DNA from: Alphaproteobacteria bacterium | Lineage (GTDB): Bacteria > Pseudomonadota > Alphaproteobacteria > Bin65 | Assembly (NCBI GenBank): GCA_022819985.1 | Contig: JAJEGH010000023.1 | Coordinates: forward strand, 124,001 to 188,000 | Direction of reading: 5' to 3' | Length of the DNA: 64,000 bases | In this document: positions 36,006 through 45,159 of the stretch, one piece after another | How positions within the stretch are numbered: the stretch's first letter is position 1 | How the letters are laid out: the number at the start of each line of letters is the position of its first letter | Notes under the pieces: generated by a model | What the model was told of the DNA's origin: nothing | What the model saw: the letters and a program-made list of their open reading frames with translations, nothing else | Database searches by the model: none | Position numbers and translations under genes: made by a program

Positions 36006-36728
36006 ATGTCCAACCTGACCGAAGGTTTCGCCGCGGCTTTCCGGCTGCTGTTCGGCTTCGACGCCGACCTCTGGGAAATCATTATCCTGTCGCTGGAAGT
36101 GAACTTTGCGGCAGTCGTGCTGTCCTGCTTGATCGGCCTGCCGCTCGGCGGCGCGCTGGCGGTGTACCGGTTCCGCGGCCGCAAGGCGGTTATCGTTCTG
36201 GTCAACGCGCTGATGGGCCTGCCGCCGGTCGTCGTCGGCCTGCTGGTCTACCTGGTCCTGTCGCGCAGCGGCCCGCTGGGCAGCCTCAATATCCTGTTCA
36301 CGCCCGGCGCGATGGTAATCGCCCAGGCCATCCTCGTGACGCCCATCGTCACCGCGCTCACCCGCCAGATCATCGAAAACCTGTGGCAGGATTATCGCGA
36401 ACAGCTCACGTCGCTGGGCAGCAGCCGGCGGCGCGCCATTCCGACGCTCTTGTGGGACGGTCGGACCGCGGTCCTGACGGCGATCCTCGCCGGCTTCGGT
36501 CGGGCGGCCGCCGAGGTCGGCGCCGTCATCATCGTCGGCGGCAACATCGCCCACCACACCCGCACCATGACGACGGCGATCGCCCTCGAAACCGGGCGCG
36601 GCAACCTGGCGCTGGCCCTGGGCCTCGGCATCGTGCTCGTCACGCTCGCCATCCTGCTTAATGCCGCGGCGTGGATGGTGCGCGAACGCAGCATGCCGGA
36701 AACGGCGCTGATCGCCGCGAACCGGTAG
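36006..36728 (+). CDS. tupB: Tungstate ABC transporter, permease
   Basis: A 240-residue membrane permease with five or six helices. NALMGLPPVVVGLLVYL and the EAA-type loop YREQLTSLGSSRRRAIPTLLWDG, followed by AEVGAVIIVGGNI, are typical of TupB/WtpB-like proteins rather than ModB. It forms the channel for tungstate. First gene of the tup operon, starting 69 bp after dapE; tupC follows after 9 bp. Confidence 0.92.
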   Translation: MSNLTEGFAAAFRLLFGFDADLWEIIILSLEVNFAAVVLSCLIGLPLGGALAVYRFRGRKAVIVLVNALMGLPPVVVGLLVYLVLSRSGPLGSLNILFTPGAMVIAQAILVTPIVTALTRQIIENLWQDYREQLTSLGSSRRRAIPTLLWDGRTAVLTAILAGFGRAAAEVGAVIIVGGNIAHHTRTMTTAIALETGRGNLALALGLGIVLVTLAILLNAAAWMVRERSMPETALIAANR

Positions 36729-36737
36729 GAGCGCCCG

Positions 36738-37460
36738 ATGGAAGCCCCGAGCATCCTGCCGCTCGCGCTGGAGAATATTTCGCTCCGCCACGACGGCCAG
36801 CAGATCCTCGACCGCATCAACATGCTGGTAGCCCGACGACGGACGACCGTCGTCCTGGGCCCGAACGGCGCCGGCAAGAGCATGCTGCTTAAGGTGGCGC
36901 ACGGCCTGATCGAGCCGGACAGCGGCGCCGTCCGCTGGTCCGGCCTTCCCGGCGCGGCGGCGCACGCACGCCAGGCCATGGTGTTCCAGAAGCCCGTCCT
37001 CCTGAACCGCTCAGTGCTGGCCAACATCGTGCACGCGGTCCGGTTGCAGGGCGTCGCAAGGGCGAAGGCGGTCCACCGCGCACACACGGCGCTCGACTAT
37101 GTCGGCCTCGGCGACATGGCCGTCCGGCCGGCGCGCAGCCTGTCAGGCGGCGAGCAGCAGCGCCTATCCTTCGCCCGGGCCTGGGCGCGCGATCCGGAGG
37201 TCCTGTTCCTCGACGAACCGACGGCGAGCTTGGACCCGGCGGCGAGCTGGAGCATCGAGCAGATCATCGTCGAACTGCGCCGCGAGGGCCGGACGGCGAT
37301 CCTGTCGACCCACGACCTCGCCATGGCCCGGCGGCTCGCCGACGACCTGGTTTTCCTGCACCGCGGCCGCGCGCTGGAGGCCGGATCGGCGGAACAGCTT
37401 TTCGCCGACCCGAAGACGCCGGAACTGGCAGCATTCCTCAAAGGAGAATTGCATTGGTAA
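36738..37460 (+). CDS. tupC: Tungstate ABC transporter, ATP-binding protein
   Basis: A 240-residue ATPase with Walker A GPNGAGKSM, the signature LSGGEQQRLSFARAWARDPEVLFLDEPTASLDP, and a switch His in STHDLAMARRLADD. It has no C-terminal MOP domain, unlike the ModC in this window, so it cannot sense the oxyanion itself. It overlaps tupA by 7 bp. Confidence 0.92.
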   Translation: MEAPSILPLALENISLRHDGQQILDRINMLVARRRTTVVLGPNGAGKSMLLKVAHGLIEPDSGAVRWSGLPGAAAHARQAMVFQKPVLLNRSVLANIVHAVRLQGVARAKAVHRAHTALDYVGLGDMAVRPARSLSGGEQQRLSFARAWARDPEVLFLDEPTASLDPAASWSIEQIIVELRREGRTAILSTHDLAMARRLADDLVFLHRGRALEAGSAEQLFADPKTPELAAFLKGELHW

Positions 37461-38287
37461 GGGCGATCGGTGCGTTTCTTCTCGCCGCGGCCATTACAGC
37501 CTCCGCTCCGTCGCTGGCCGAAACCATACGGGTTGCCTCGACGACCTCGACCGAAGCCTCCGGCCTTTTCGACCATCTGCTGCCGAGATTCACAGCGGCG
37601 ACCGGTATCCGCGTCCGGGTGATCGCCGTCGGCACCGGCCAGGCGATCCGGCTGGCCCGGCGCGGCGACGCCGACGTTCTCCTGGTGCATCACCGCCCGT
37701 CGGAAGAAGCGTTCGTGCGCGAGGGCTACGGCCTGCGCCGCCATCCGCTGATGCACAACGATTTCGTCATCGTCGGCCCGGCCTCCGATCCGGCCGGCAT
37801 CCGCGGTTCGAACGACGCTATCGCGGCGTTCAGGAAAATCCGTGGCGCAAAAGCGATGTTCCTGTCCCGGGGCGACGACAGCGGCACCCACCGGCGCGAA
37901 CGCAGCCTGTGGCGGGAGACCGGGACCGCCCCGTCCGAACGGTCCGGCTGGTACCGGGAAATCGGCGCCGGCATGGGCCGGACCCTGAATACCGCGGCGG
38001 CGATGCCGGCCTACACGCTGGTCGACCACGGCACCTGGCTGTCCTTCGGCAACCGGGGGCCGCTGCGCCTGCTGGTGGAGGGCGACAGGCGCTTGCGCAA
38101 TCCCTATGGCGTGATTGCCGTCGATCCGAAGAGGCATCCGCACGTCAGGGCGAAGGCGGCGCTGCGCTTCGTCGCCTGGCTGGTCTCCGCGGCCGGGCAG
38201 CGCGCCATTGGCAGTTTCCGGATCGGCGGACGGATGCTGTTCCACCCGGCGGCGCGGCCGGCGGGCAGCCGGGTAGCGGCCGAATGA
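37454..38287 (+). CDS. tupA: Tungstate ABC transporter, periplasmic binding protein
   Basis: A 277-residue secreted binding protein. The signal peptide is MVRAIGAFLLAAAITASAPS, with cleavage near LAE. The mature start VASTTSTEASGLFDHLLPRF holds the TTST oxyanion-binding motif of TupA. DADVLLVHHRPSEEAFV and FLSRGDDSGTHRRE are also diagnostic. Start TTG at 37454 has a strong AAGGAG site. Its stop overlaps the next gene by ATGA. Tungstate rather than molybdate is inferred from family resemblance. Confidence 0.92.
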   Translation: MVRAIGAFLLAAAITASAPSLAETIRVASTTSTEASGLFDHLLPRFTAATGIRVRVIAVGTGQAIRLARRGDADVLLVHHRPSEEAFVREGYGLRRHPLMHNDFVIVGPASDPAGIRGSNDAIAAFRKIRGAKAMFLSRGDDSGTHRRERSLWRETGTAPSERSGWYREIGAGMGRTLNTAAAMPAYTLVDHGTWLSFGNRGPLRLLVEGDRRLRNPYGVIAVDPKRHPHVRAKAALRFVAWLVSAAGQRAIGSFRIGGRMLFHPAARPAGSRVAAE

Positions 38288-38853
38288 CGATCTGGGAAGA
38301 GGCCAGGCTGTCGGTGCGCGGCGCGATCCGCGTCCTGCGGCTCGATCCCGACGGGGTAGACGATTTCAACCTGACGCTGGACGGCTACTGGCGCTCGTTC
38401 TACGCCGCGATGTTCCTGCTGCCGCTGTATCTCGTCTATCTGATGAACGCGCCGATACCGGAAGGCGTCAGCGTCGGCCGGTACTGGCTGATCGAGGCAA
38501 TCGCCTATCCGCTGACCTGGACCCTGTGGCCGCTGTTTGCCATCTACGTTTGCGCCCGCGCCGGCGTGTTGCGGCGCTATACGACCTACATCATCATCCA
38601 CAACTGGGCGCAGGTCCTGTTGTTCGGCGGCCAGCTGTTCCTCGTCGTGCTGGCCTTCACCGTCGACCCGGGCGGCCCCGGCGCGGGCCTGCTCGTCCCG
38701 GTCTGGGCTGTCGTGCTCACCGCGGAAACGCTGATTGTCCGGGTCACACTCGGCGTGACCTGGCCCCAGGCGATCGTGATCGAGGCCCTGTCCTTCTTCA
38801 TCGCCCTGCTGCTGGGCCTCTCGAAGCAATTCGTCATGACCGGCGGCGGCTGA
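38284..38853 (+). CDS. Unknown integral membrane protein coupled to tupA
   Basis: A 189-residue protein of unknown family. The first 35 residues are soluble (MTIWEEARLSVRGAIRVLRL, then DPDGVDDFNLTLDG). About five membrane segments follow, near residues 38-56, 66-92, 104-124, 132-154 and 160-183. The start is fixed by the ATGA overlap with tupA, so it is very probably made with the tungstate transporter. No transporter or enzyme motif is visible. A role in the tup system, for example as accessory or processing factor, is inference from context only. Confidence 0.82.
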   Translation: MTIWEEARLSVRGAIRVLRLDPDGVDDFNLTLDGYWRSFYAAMFLLPLYLVYLMNAPIPEGVSVGRYWLIEAIAYPLTWTLWPLFAIYVCARAGVLRRYTTYIIIHNWAQVLLFGGQLFLVVLAFTVDPGGPGAGLLVPVWAVVLTAETLIVRVTLGVTWPQAIVIEALSFFIALLLGLSKQFVMTGGG

Positions 38854-38854
38854 C

Positions 38855-38872
38855 CCCGACCGGCGGGTCGGG
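38855..38872. terminator. Hairpin between the tup operon and the protease gene
   Basis: CCCGACC (38855-38861) pairs with GGTCGGG (38866-38872) around a 4-nt loop, right after the stop codon of the fourth tup-operon gene and before the convergent protease stop. No T-run follows on the plus strand (AAAA instead), so termination is uncertain. Confidence 0.4.
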
Positions 38873-38899
38873 AAAACCGGCAAGACGGGAGACAGCCCT

Positions 38900-39664
38900 C
38901 TACCATCGCAGAATCAGCCGGTCGCCTTTGATCTCGAACGACCGGAAGCGCCGGAGGATCGTTACGCCCAGGAGCGATATGTGCCCCTGCCGTAGCACGA
39001 GGGCCGCCTGATTGCGGAAAGTCAGCCCGCCGACCCGAACCGAGTCCAGGACGGCGGGAGCGGCCAGCGAGGCGCCATCGGCGGTTTGCACCGGAATGGA
39101 ATAGCGGAGGCGATCCATGTCCAGCCCGGCTGCAAATGCGTCCGCCGGCGTAAGGGCCAGGCCGGTGGCGCCGGTATCGACCAGCATCCGCGCCGGCCGG
39201 CCGTTCAGGAACACGTCCAGGAAGAAGGCGCCGCTGCCGGAGGCGCGAACCGTCAGGCTCCGTTCGCCGTAGACTGCCGTTCCGGGCGAGAACTCTCCCG
39301 CGACCCGTTGCCAGACCGATGTGAGCTCATGGCGGTAGGCATAACCGGCGACGGCGACGAGGCCGATGGCGCTCCAGGCGAGCAGCGATTTCAGGATACC
39401 GCCGATCCTGTGGCGCCCACGCACCAACAGCCCGCCGCCCAGAAAGACCAGCAACGCAATCAGAAATCCGGCGTAGAGGCCGTCTTCCGCGGACTCGAAG
39501 GCGCCGAAGGCTTCGCCGAGTATCCAGCCCAGCCCGGCGAGACCGCCGAGGACCGCCGCGACGATCAGAAAGGTCGGCAGCAAGTCGAGGATCGTGTCGC
39601 CGCCGGGAGAAGCACGGCTGCGCCGTCGATCCTCGTCGCCGCCGAAACCCCAAGGGTCTTCCAT
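38900..39664 (-). CDS. Membrane-anchored retropepsin-like aspartic protease (TIGR02281 type)
   Basis: A 254-residue protein. The N-terminal part has three hydrophobic segments (about 28-50, 63-82 and 92-110). The C-terminal clan AA protease domain (about 135-254) contains the single catalytic motif LVDTGATGLALT with Asp163, and LGVTILRRFRSFEIKGDRLIL at the end. One motif per chain implies a dimer, as in retropepsins. The start at 39664 gives MEDPWGFGGDED, the usual N-terminus of this type. It lies 35 bp downstream of tldD; the target is unknown. Confidence 0.85.
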   Translation of the reverse strand: MEDPWGFGGDEDRRRSRASPGGDTILDLLPTFLIVAAVLGGLAGLGWILGEAFGAFESAEDGLYAGFLIALLVFLGGGLLVRGRHRIGGILKSLLAWSAIGLVAVAGYAYRHELTSVWQRVAGEFSPGTAVYGERSLTVRASGSGAFFLDVFLNGRPARMLVDTGATGLALTPADAFAAGLDMDRLRYSIPVQTADGASLAAPAVLDSVRVGGLTFRNQAALVLRQGHISLLGVTILRRFRSFEIKGDRLILRW

Positions 39665-39699
39665 GAACGGGCCGTCCCGCAATCCCGGATGCGGTCGCT

Positions 39700-41136
39700 C
39701 TACGCCGCTTCCGTCCCACCGACGGTGATCGCATCGACCCGGACGGTCGGCTGGCCGACCCCGACCGGGACGCCCTGCCCGTTCTTGCCGCAGACCCCGA
39801 TCCCGTGGTCGAGCTTGAAATCGTGGCCGATCATCGAAATTCGGTTCATCACGTCCGGCCCGTTGCCGATCAGCGTGGCGCCCTTGACCGGTGCGCCCAC
39901 CTGGCCGCCCTCGATCCTGTAGGCCTCGGTGCAACTGAAGGTGAACTTGCCGCTGGTGATATCCACCTGGCCGCCGCCGAAGTGGACGCAATAGAGCCCC
40001 TTGTCGACCGACTTCAGGATGTCTTCCGGCGCCTCGTCCCCCGCCAGCAAGAAGGTATTAGTCATGCGCGGCATCGGGTGATGGGCATAGCTTTCGCGCC
40101 GGCCGTTGCCCGTCGGCGCCACGTCCATAAGCCGGGCGTTCAGCCGGTCCTGCATATAGCCCTTCAGGATGCCGTCCTCGATCAGCACCGTACGGCCGGT
40201 CGGCGTGCCTTCGTCGTCGATCGTCAGCGAGCCGCGGCGGTCGGCCATGGTGCCGTCGTCGACGACCGTCACGCCCCTGGCCGCCACCTGCTCGCCGATC
40301 CGGCCGGAGAAGGTCGAGGTGCGCTTGCGGTTGAAATCGCCTTCGAGGCCGTGGCCGACCGCCTCGTGCAGGAGCACGCCGGTCCAGCCCGGACCGAGCA
40401 CGACCGGCATTTCTCCGGCCGGCGCCGGCTGCGATTCCAGATTGACCAGCGCCTGGCGCAGCGCCTCGTCCACCTGGCCCCGCCAGCTCGCCGGCTCGAA
40501 CCAGCCGTCGTAGGCCGCCCGGCCGCCCGCCCCGTCGGAGCCGGTCTCCATCCGGCCGTCCCGCTCGACGACGACCGAGACATTGAGGCGGACCAGGGGC
40601 CGGATATCGGCGGCACGCTGCCCGTCGCCGCGGACGATCAGCACAGCCTGCCACTCGCCCAGAAGCGACGCCGAGACCTGCCGTATCCGCCCGTCCTTCG
40701 AACGGGCGTATTCGTCGATTTCCTCGAGCAGCTTGACCTTGCGCTCGAACGGCATCTCCGTGAGCGGGTTGACCGGGGCATAGAGGGCCCGGTTCGTGCC
40801 GCGCGGGCCGTCGGCAAGCGTGCCGCTGTGCCCGGCGAGAACCGCGCGCACCGCAGTCGCGGCCCGTCCGATGGCCTCTTCGGACAGTTCCGAAGCGTGG
40901 GCGTAGCCCGTCGCCTCGCCGGCCATCGAGCGCAGGCCGAAACCCTGGCTCTCGTCGAAGGTCGCGCTCTTCAGCCGGCCATCGTCATATACCAGGCTCT
41001 CGGACTGGGTGTATTCGAGAAACAGCTCGCCATCGTCGGCGCCATGAAGCGCATCGCCGACAAGGCGGTCCACTCGCGCGCGGTCCATGCCGGTGCGGTC
41101 GAAAAACAGGCTGTCGGCCGTTGCAATGTCGCTCAT
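39700..41136 (-). CDS. tldD: Metalloprotease TldD
   Basis: A 478-residue subunit of the TldD/TldE protease, which digests unfolded peptides such as microcin B17 precursor or CcdA. The metal motif LLHEAVGHGLEGD has His257-Glu258 and His262 (HExxxH) in a beta domain. GNGRRESYAHHPMPRMTNTFL and the C-terminal GKNGQGVPVGVGQPTVRVD are characteristic. The catalytic chamber needs TldE (PmbA), which is not in this window. Confidence 0.95.
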   Translation of the reverse strand: MSDIATADSLFFDRTGMDRARVDRLVGDALHGADDGELFLEYTQSESLVYDDGRLKSATFDESQGFGLRSMAGEATGYAHASELSEEAIGRAATAVRAVLAGHSGTLADGPRGTNRALYAPVNPLTEMPFERKVKLLEEIDEYARSKDGRIRQVSASLLGEWQAVLIVRGDGQRAADIRPLVRLNVSVVVERDGRMETGSDGAGGRAAYDGWFEPASWRGQVDEALRQALVNLESQPAPAGEMPVVLGPGWTGVLLHEAVGHGLEGDFNRKRTSTFSGRIGEQVAARGVTVVDDGTMADRRGSLTIDDEGTPTGRTVLIEDGILKGYMQDRLNARLMDVAPTGNGRRESYAHHPMPRMTNTFLLAGDEAPEDILKSVDKGLYCVHFGGGQVDITSGKFTFSCTEAYRIEGGQVGAPVKGATLIGNGPDVMNRISMIGHDFKLDHGIGVCGKNGQGVPVGVGQPTVRVDAITVGGTEAA

Positions 41137-41244
41137 GGCATTTCCCGTCGGATTGGGTCCACAGCAGAGAATGGCGACGGAAGCGGACAGGGTAAAGGCG
41201 CAACGCCCGAAAAAGCGCGGATCGGGGCCAAATTGCGCAGCGCG

Positions 41245-42534
41245 TTAACCTCCGAAACCCATCAATCCCGGCAACCAGAGGCTGATTGACGGCACCAGCA
41301 GCATAAGGACCAGGCCGGCCACCATGAGCACCGCATAAGGCACGGTCCCGCGGATAACCTCGCCTAGAGGCGCCTGCGTAATCCCCCGGATGACGAACAG
41401 GTTAATGCCGACCGGCGGGGTGATCAGCGCCAGTTCCAGATTGATCATCAGAAGGACGCCGTACCAGACCGGGCTGATGCCCAGGTCGATCATGACAGGG
41501 AAAATGATCGGCGTCGTGATCAGGATGATCGCGATGGTTTCGAGGAACATGCCGAGGACGAAAATCACCAGCATGACCGCAACGATGAATTCGACCGGCG
41601 TCAGCCCGGCGCCGGTCGTCGCTTCCACCAGTTCGTTGGGCAACCGCATCACAGTGACCGCGTGCCCAAACATCCCCGCCGCCGCCACGATCATGAACAG
41701 CATGGCGCTGATCCTGACGGTGTCGTAAGCGCAGTCGTACAAATCCCTCCAGCCGAAGTTCCGGTAGGCCAGCACCGCTACGAGCAGGGCGAGGATGGCG
41801 CCGACCGCGGCCGCTTCCGACGCGGTGAAGACGCCGAAATAGATACCGCCGAGAACCATCGGCGGCATGACCAGGGCCCAGAAAGAGGCGCGGATCGCCA
41901 CAAGCGCTTCGCGGGCGGTCGCCCGTTCCCCCCGTTGCGCGCCGCGCGGGCCGAGATTGCTGGCGACGCACCACAGGGCGAACAGCGTGGCGACGATCAG
42001 GCCGGGGATCAGGCCGGCGGCAAAGAGCGCGCCGATCGAGGCTTCGGTGACGATAGCGTACAGGATCATCGGTCCCGACGGCGGAATCAGGATTCCGAGC
42101 GTGCCGCCGGCGGCCACCACGCCCAGAGCCGCGCGCGTGGGATAGCCGTACCGGTTCATCTGGGGAATGGCGCTGGTGCCGATGGTCAGCGCGGTCGCCG
42201 CCGACGATCCCGAGATGGCGGAAAAAACGGTGCAGGACATGACCGTGGCCACGCCGAGCCCGCCGGGCAGATGGCGCACCAGGGTATGCGCCGTCCGGTA
42301 CAGGTCGTCGACGATCTGTGCCCGGATCATGGTGTACGCCATAAACGCGAACAGCGGGATCGTCGCCAGCAGGTTGATGTTGAGTTTGCCGAATACGGTG
42401 TCGGCGACGCCGCTGAAGCTGCCTTCGACCAGCAACATGATGACAATTGAGGTGAGGCCGATGCCGGCGAAGACCGGGACGCCGGTCAGCAGCAGCAGGA
42501 CGAGGCCGCCCAGAACAACAGCGAGGGAAATCAT
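41245..42534 (-). CDS. dctM: TRAP transporter large permease (DctM type)
   Basis: A 429-residue protein with about 12 hydrophobic segments, the ion-coupled transport subunit of a tripartite TRAP system. Typical stretches are SGSSAATALTIGTSAIPQM, GGTLGILIPPSGPMILYAI and LITPPVGINLFVIRGI near the C-terminus. It couples sodium-driven uptake to the binding protein DctP. Last gene of the five-gene operon; 7 bp after dctQ. Confidence 0.95.
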   Translation of the reverse strand: MISLAVVLGGLVLLLLTGVPVFAGIGLTSIVIMLLVEGSFSGVADTVFGKLNINLLATIPLFAFMAYTMIRAQIVDDLYRTAHTLVRHLPGGLGVATVMSCTVFSAISGSSAATALTIGTSAIPQMNRYGYPTRAALGVVAAGGTLGILIPPSGPMILYAIVTEASIGALFAAGLIPGLIVATLFALWCVASNLGPRGAQRGERATAREALVAIRASFWALVMPPMVLGGIYFGVFTASEAAAVGAILALLVAVLAYRNFGWRDLYDCAYDTVRISAMLFMIVAAAGMFGHAVTVMRLPNELVEATTGAGLTPVEFIVAVMLVIFVLGMFLETIAIILITTPIIFPVMIDLGISPVWYGVLLMINLELALITPPVGINLFVIRGITQAPLGEVIRGTVPYAVLMVAGLVLMLLVPSISLWLPGLMGFGG

Positions 42535-42541
42535 CGCCGGT

Positions 42542-43114
42542 TCAGTCGATGCGGCTGCGGTCGACTGCCGGGAAGCCTGCCAGCGCCCGAATTAGCGCCA
42601 CCACGGCCGCCAGGATCAGCATCGCGGCGCCGAGCACGATTGCGGATTGCGGAATCCACATCCCGATTTCCAGATAGCCCTCCGAAACCAGGCCCATGGC
42701 GTGGACGCCGAGCACCGCGTCGACAGCATCCGCCAACAGGACTGCCCCAAACGCGATCGCCGCCAGCATTCCCCAGATCGCAACCAGCCGCTGCCCCCGC
42801 GGCCCGAGGCGCCCGACGAGCAGGTCGACGTTGATATGGTCGCCACGGCGCAGCGCTTCGGCCACGCCGACCATGACCAGCGACACGACCAGATATCCGG
42901 ACAGTTCGTCGATCCAGGTGATCGGAACGCCCAGCACATAACGCCAGAAGACGCTATAGCCGGTCAGGACCGTGAGCAAGAGAACCCCGACGACTCCGAC
43001 GACGACCAGCAAAAAGGCAAGCCGGTCGAACCAGCGGTCGGCCGCCCTCAAGAACGGCCCGGCCCCCGCCAGCGGATCGGGGGCCGGGTTTTCGTCCGGA
43101 CCGGCTTCAGTCAT
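42542..43114 (-). CDS. dctQ: TRAP transporter small permease (DctQ type)
   Basis: A 190-residue membrane protein with four hydrophobic segments. YVLGVPITWIDELSGYLVV is the DctQ landmark. RGDHINVDLLVGRL follows on the cytosolic side. It supports the large subunit DctM. The hydrophilic N-terminus (MTEAGPDENPAPDPLAG) is not conserved. Sits between dctP (35 bp upstream) and dctM. Confidence 0.93.
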   Translation of the reverse strand: MTEAGPDENPAPDPLAGAGPFLRAADRWFDRLAFLLVVVGVVGVLLLTVLTGYSVFWRYVLGVPITWIDELSGYLVVSLVMVGVAEALRRGDHINVDLLVGRLGPRGQRLVAIWGMLAAIAFGAVLLADAVDAVLGVHAMGLVSEGYLEIGMWIPQSAIVLGAAMLILAAVVALIRALAGFPAVDRSRID

Positions 43115-43149
43115 ACCGGTCGCCGTTCGACCGATCCGGCAGGCGCAAG

Positions 43150-44145
43150 CTAATTGCCCATGATTTTCATCAGCTTCTTGCCGGTTTCGCCGGTGGAACT
43201 ATCGAAGGCCTTGTCGAATGCAGGCGCCATGACCTTCTTCATTGCAGCGATTTCGTCCGCTGTGTGGATATGGACGACCATGCCCTTTTCCCTCAGTTGG
43301 CCGGGCGCCTTGGCGGCTGTTGCGTCGGAAACCTCGATGGCCCATTTGCCCAGCTTCGCGCCGGCCGCCGCGAGCGCCTGTTTCTGCGCTGCGTCGAGGC
43401 CATCGTACCATTTCGGGTTGACGTAGGCGTGGAAAAACACGCTGAACAGCGGCGAGACGGTGACGTATTTCTGGACCTCGTAGTATTTTCGGGAATAGGC
43501 CGCGGAGATGTCGGTGAGCCCGGCGTCGATCACGCCGGTCGCCAGCGCCTGGTACACCTTGCTGCCGGACATGGCGGACGGCGCGGCGCCCAGAGCGCGC
43601 AAGCCGTTATCCACCAATTTGTTCAGACCGCGGATTTTAACGCCCTTGAAGTCTTCGGGCTTGATGAGCGGCTTGTCCTTGGACGTGTAGGCAGACATGC
43701 GGGTGATGAACATCCAGGCGACGTTGCGCACACCCTTCTTGAGCATGGCGGCTTCGAGGATCTTCGCTGCCTCTGACTCGTGAAATTTCTCGAGCAGCGC
43801 CCGATCCGTGAACGTGTAGGGGCGCAGCGTGACGTTCATTTCCGGAATGGTGCCGCCCCACTGGAAGTTAACCGAAAAGGCGCATTCTATGTTGCCGCGA
43901 GCGACGGCAGGAATGTTCTGCTTGGCGTTGCGCAGCGAATTGGCGCCGTAGACCTGGACCTTCAGCGCGCCCTTCGACTGGGATTCGATTTCCTTGGCCC
44001 AGCGTGCGATCAGCTTTGCGCCGTGGTGGCGCGGCGGCAGCTGATGGCTGCATCGCATGGTCTGTTCGGCGGCAACCGCAGCGGGTGCAGCCGCGAGAAC
44101 CGGCGCGACGATCGCACCAGCGAGGATCAGTACTGTCTTCTTCAT
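43150..44145 (-). CDS. dctP: TRAP transporter periplasmic binding protein (DctP type)
   Basis: A 331-residue secreted protein. The signal peptide covers MKKTVLILAGAIVAPVLAAA through AVAA. Arg172 in GVKIRGLN matches the conserved arginine that binds a substrate carboxylate in TRAP proteins, and Arg149 is a second candidate. An organic acid substrate is therefore likely. ATG at 44145 has an excellent AAGGAGG site, so an upstream in-frame codon is rejected. Neighbours (HMG-CoA lyase, CoA-transferase) suggest a branched hydroxy-diacid. Confidence 0.94.
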   Translation of the reverse strand: MKKTVLILAGAIVAPVLAAAPAAVAAEQTMRCSHQLPPRHHGAKLIARWAKEIESQSKGALKVQVYGANSLRNAKQNIPAVARGNIECAFSVNFQWGGTIPEMNVTLRPYTFTDRALLEKFHESEAAKILEAAMLKKGVRNVAWMFITRMSAYTSKDKPLIKPEDFKGVKIRGLNKLVDNGLRALGAAPSAMSGSKVYQALATGVIDAGLTDISAAYSRKYYEVQKYVTVSPLFSVFFHAYVNPKWYDGLDAAQKQALAAAGAKLGKWAIEVSDATAAKAPGQLREKGMVVHIHTADEIAAMKKVMAPAFDKAFDSSTGETGKKLMKIMGN

Positions 44146-44193
44146 TTTTTCCTCCTTGAAGACGATTTCTCCGATTGCCCTCCGGCACACCGC

Positions 44194-45159
44194 TCAGGTG
44201 GGCTGCGCCGCGGGCGGACTCTCGAAGCCGAGCGGCAGGCCGGCCTTTTCCAGGGCGCCGTATAATGTCTCTCCCGGCATTTCTTCGGCCTGGATTCTTC
44301 GCAACGCGATCAGTTTCCCGACATCGATCCCGGTATCGATTCCCTTCGTCCGGCACAGGAACGCCAGATCCTCGAACACGATATTGCCGGTCGCTTTCGG
44401 AGCCGCCGGACAGCCCCCCAATCCGCCGAGCGAACCGTCGATCAGCGTGGCGCCCTCGTCGAGCGCGGCGGACGCGTTGGCGAGGCCGAGGCCTCGGGTA
44501 TCGTGCAGGTGGACGCCGACGGGCCGGCCGTCCGCCATGACCCGGACGGTTCGCACCATGTCGGCGACCTGCCGCGGACCGGCGTAGCCGACCGTGTCGG
44601 CGATGCTGACGATATCGGCGCCGGCGTCGAGGCTCCGTCCGACCAGGCGGTAGACCTCCTCAGGATCGACCTTGCCTTCGATCGTGCAGCCCAAGGCGTT
44701 CGAAACGCCGACGGCAACGACCGGCCGGTGCGCCGAGCCCTCACGCAGTCGACAGATTTCCGCCACAACGCCGAGCGCTTCTTCGCGCGTGCGGCGGACA
44801 TTGCGCAGACTGTGCGATTCCGTAGCGGAGACGACGCAGTCCAGTTGGGACGCCGGGGTCTCCAGGGCGTCCGCGGCGCCGTGTGCGTTCAAGGTCAGGA
44901 CGGTCGCGACCGCGCCGGGCAGACCGTCGATGAAGCCGATGATGTCCCGGACATCTGCGAACTGCGGATGGCGATCCGGCGGCAGAAAGGAACCCGCGTC
45001 GAAATAGCGGACGCCGGCGGCAAATTCCGCCCCGATCCAGCGCTTCTTGCCCTCCGTCGAGGGAAATGACGCGGTCAGCTGGAGGCCGTCGCGCAATCCC
45101 ACTTCGCGCAGGGCGACCCGGCCAGCGGGATAGAGGCCGGACAGGTTTTCGGCGGTCAT
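44194..45159 (-). CDS. Hydroxymethylglutaryl-CoA lyase family protein
   Basis: A 321-residue TIM-barrel lyase. Residues matching human HMG-CoA lyase are all present: Arg23 and Asp24 in REVGLRDGLQ, His217 and His219 in GVHLHDTRG, Cys250 in GLGGCP and Asn259. It would cleave 3-hydroxy-3-methylglutaryl-CoA to acetyl-CoA and acetoacetate, or a close analogue. Its ATG overlaps the CoA-transferase stop (45156-45159, ATGA), so activation and cleavage steps are made together. The TRAP genes follow after 48 bp. Confidence 0.92.
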   Translation of the reverse strand: MTAENLSGLYPAGRVALREVGLRDGLQLTASFPSTEGKKRWIGAEFAAGVRYFDAGSFLPPDRHPQFADVRDIIGFIDGLPGAVATVLTLNAHGAADALETPASQLDCVVSATESHSLRNVRRTREEALGVVAEICRLREGSAHRPVVAVGVSNALGCTIEGKVDPEEVYRLVGRSLDAGADIVSIADTVGYAGPRQVADMVRTVRVMADGRPVGVHLHDTRGLGLANASAALDEGATLIDGSLGGLGGCPAAPKATGNIVFEDLAFLCRTKGIDTGIDVGKLIALRRIQAEEMPGETLYGALEKAGLPLGFESPPAAQPT

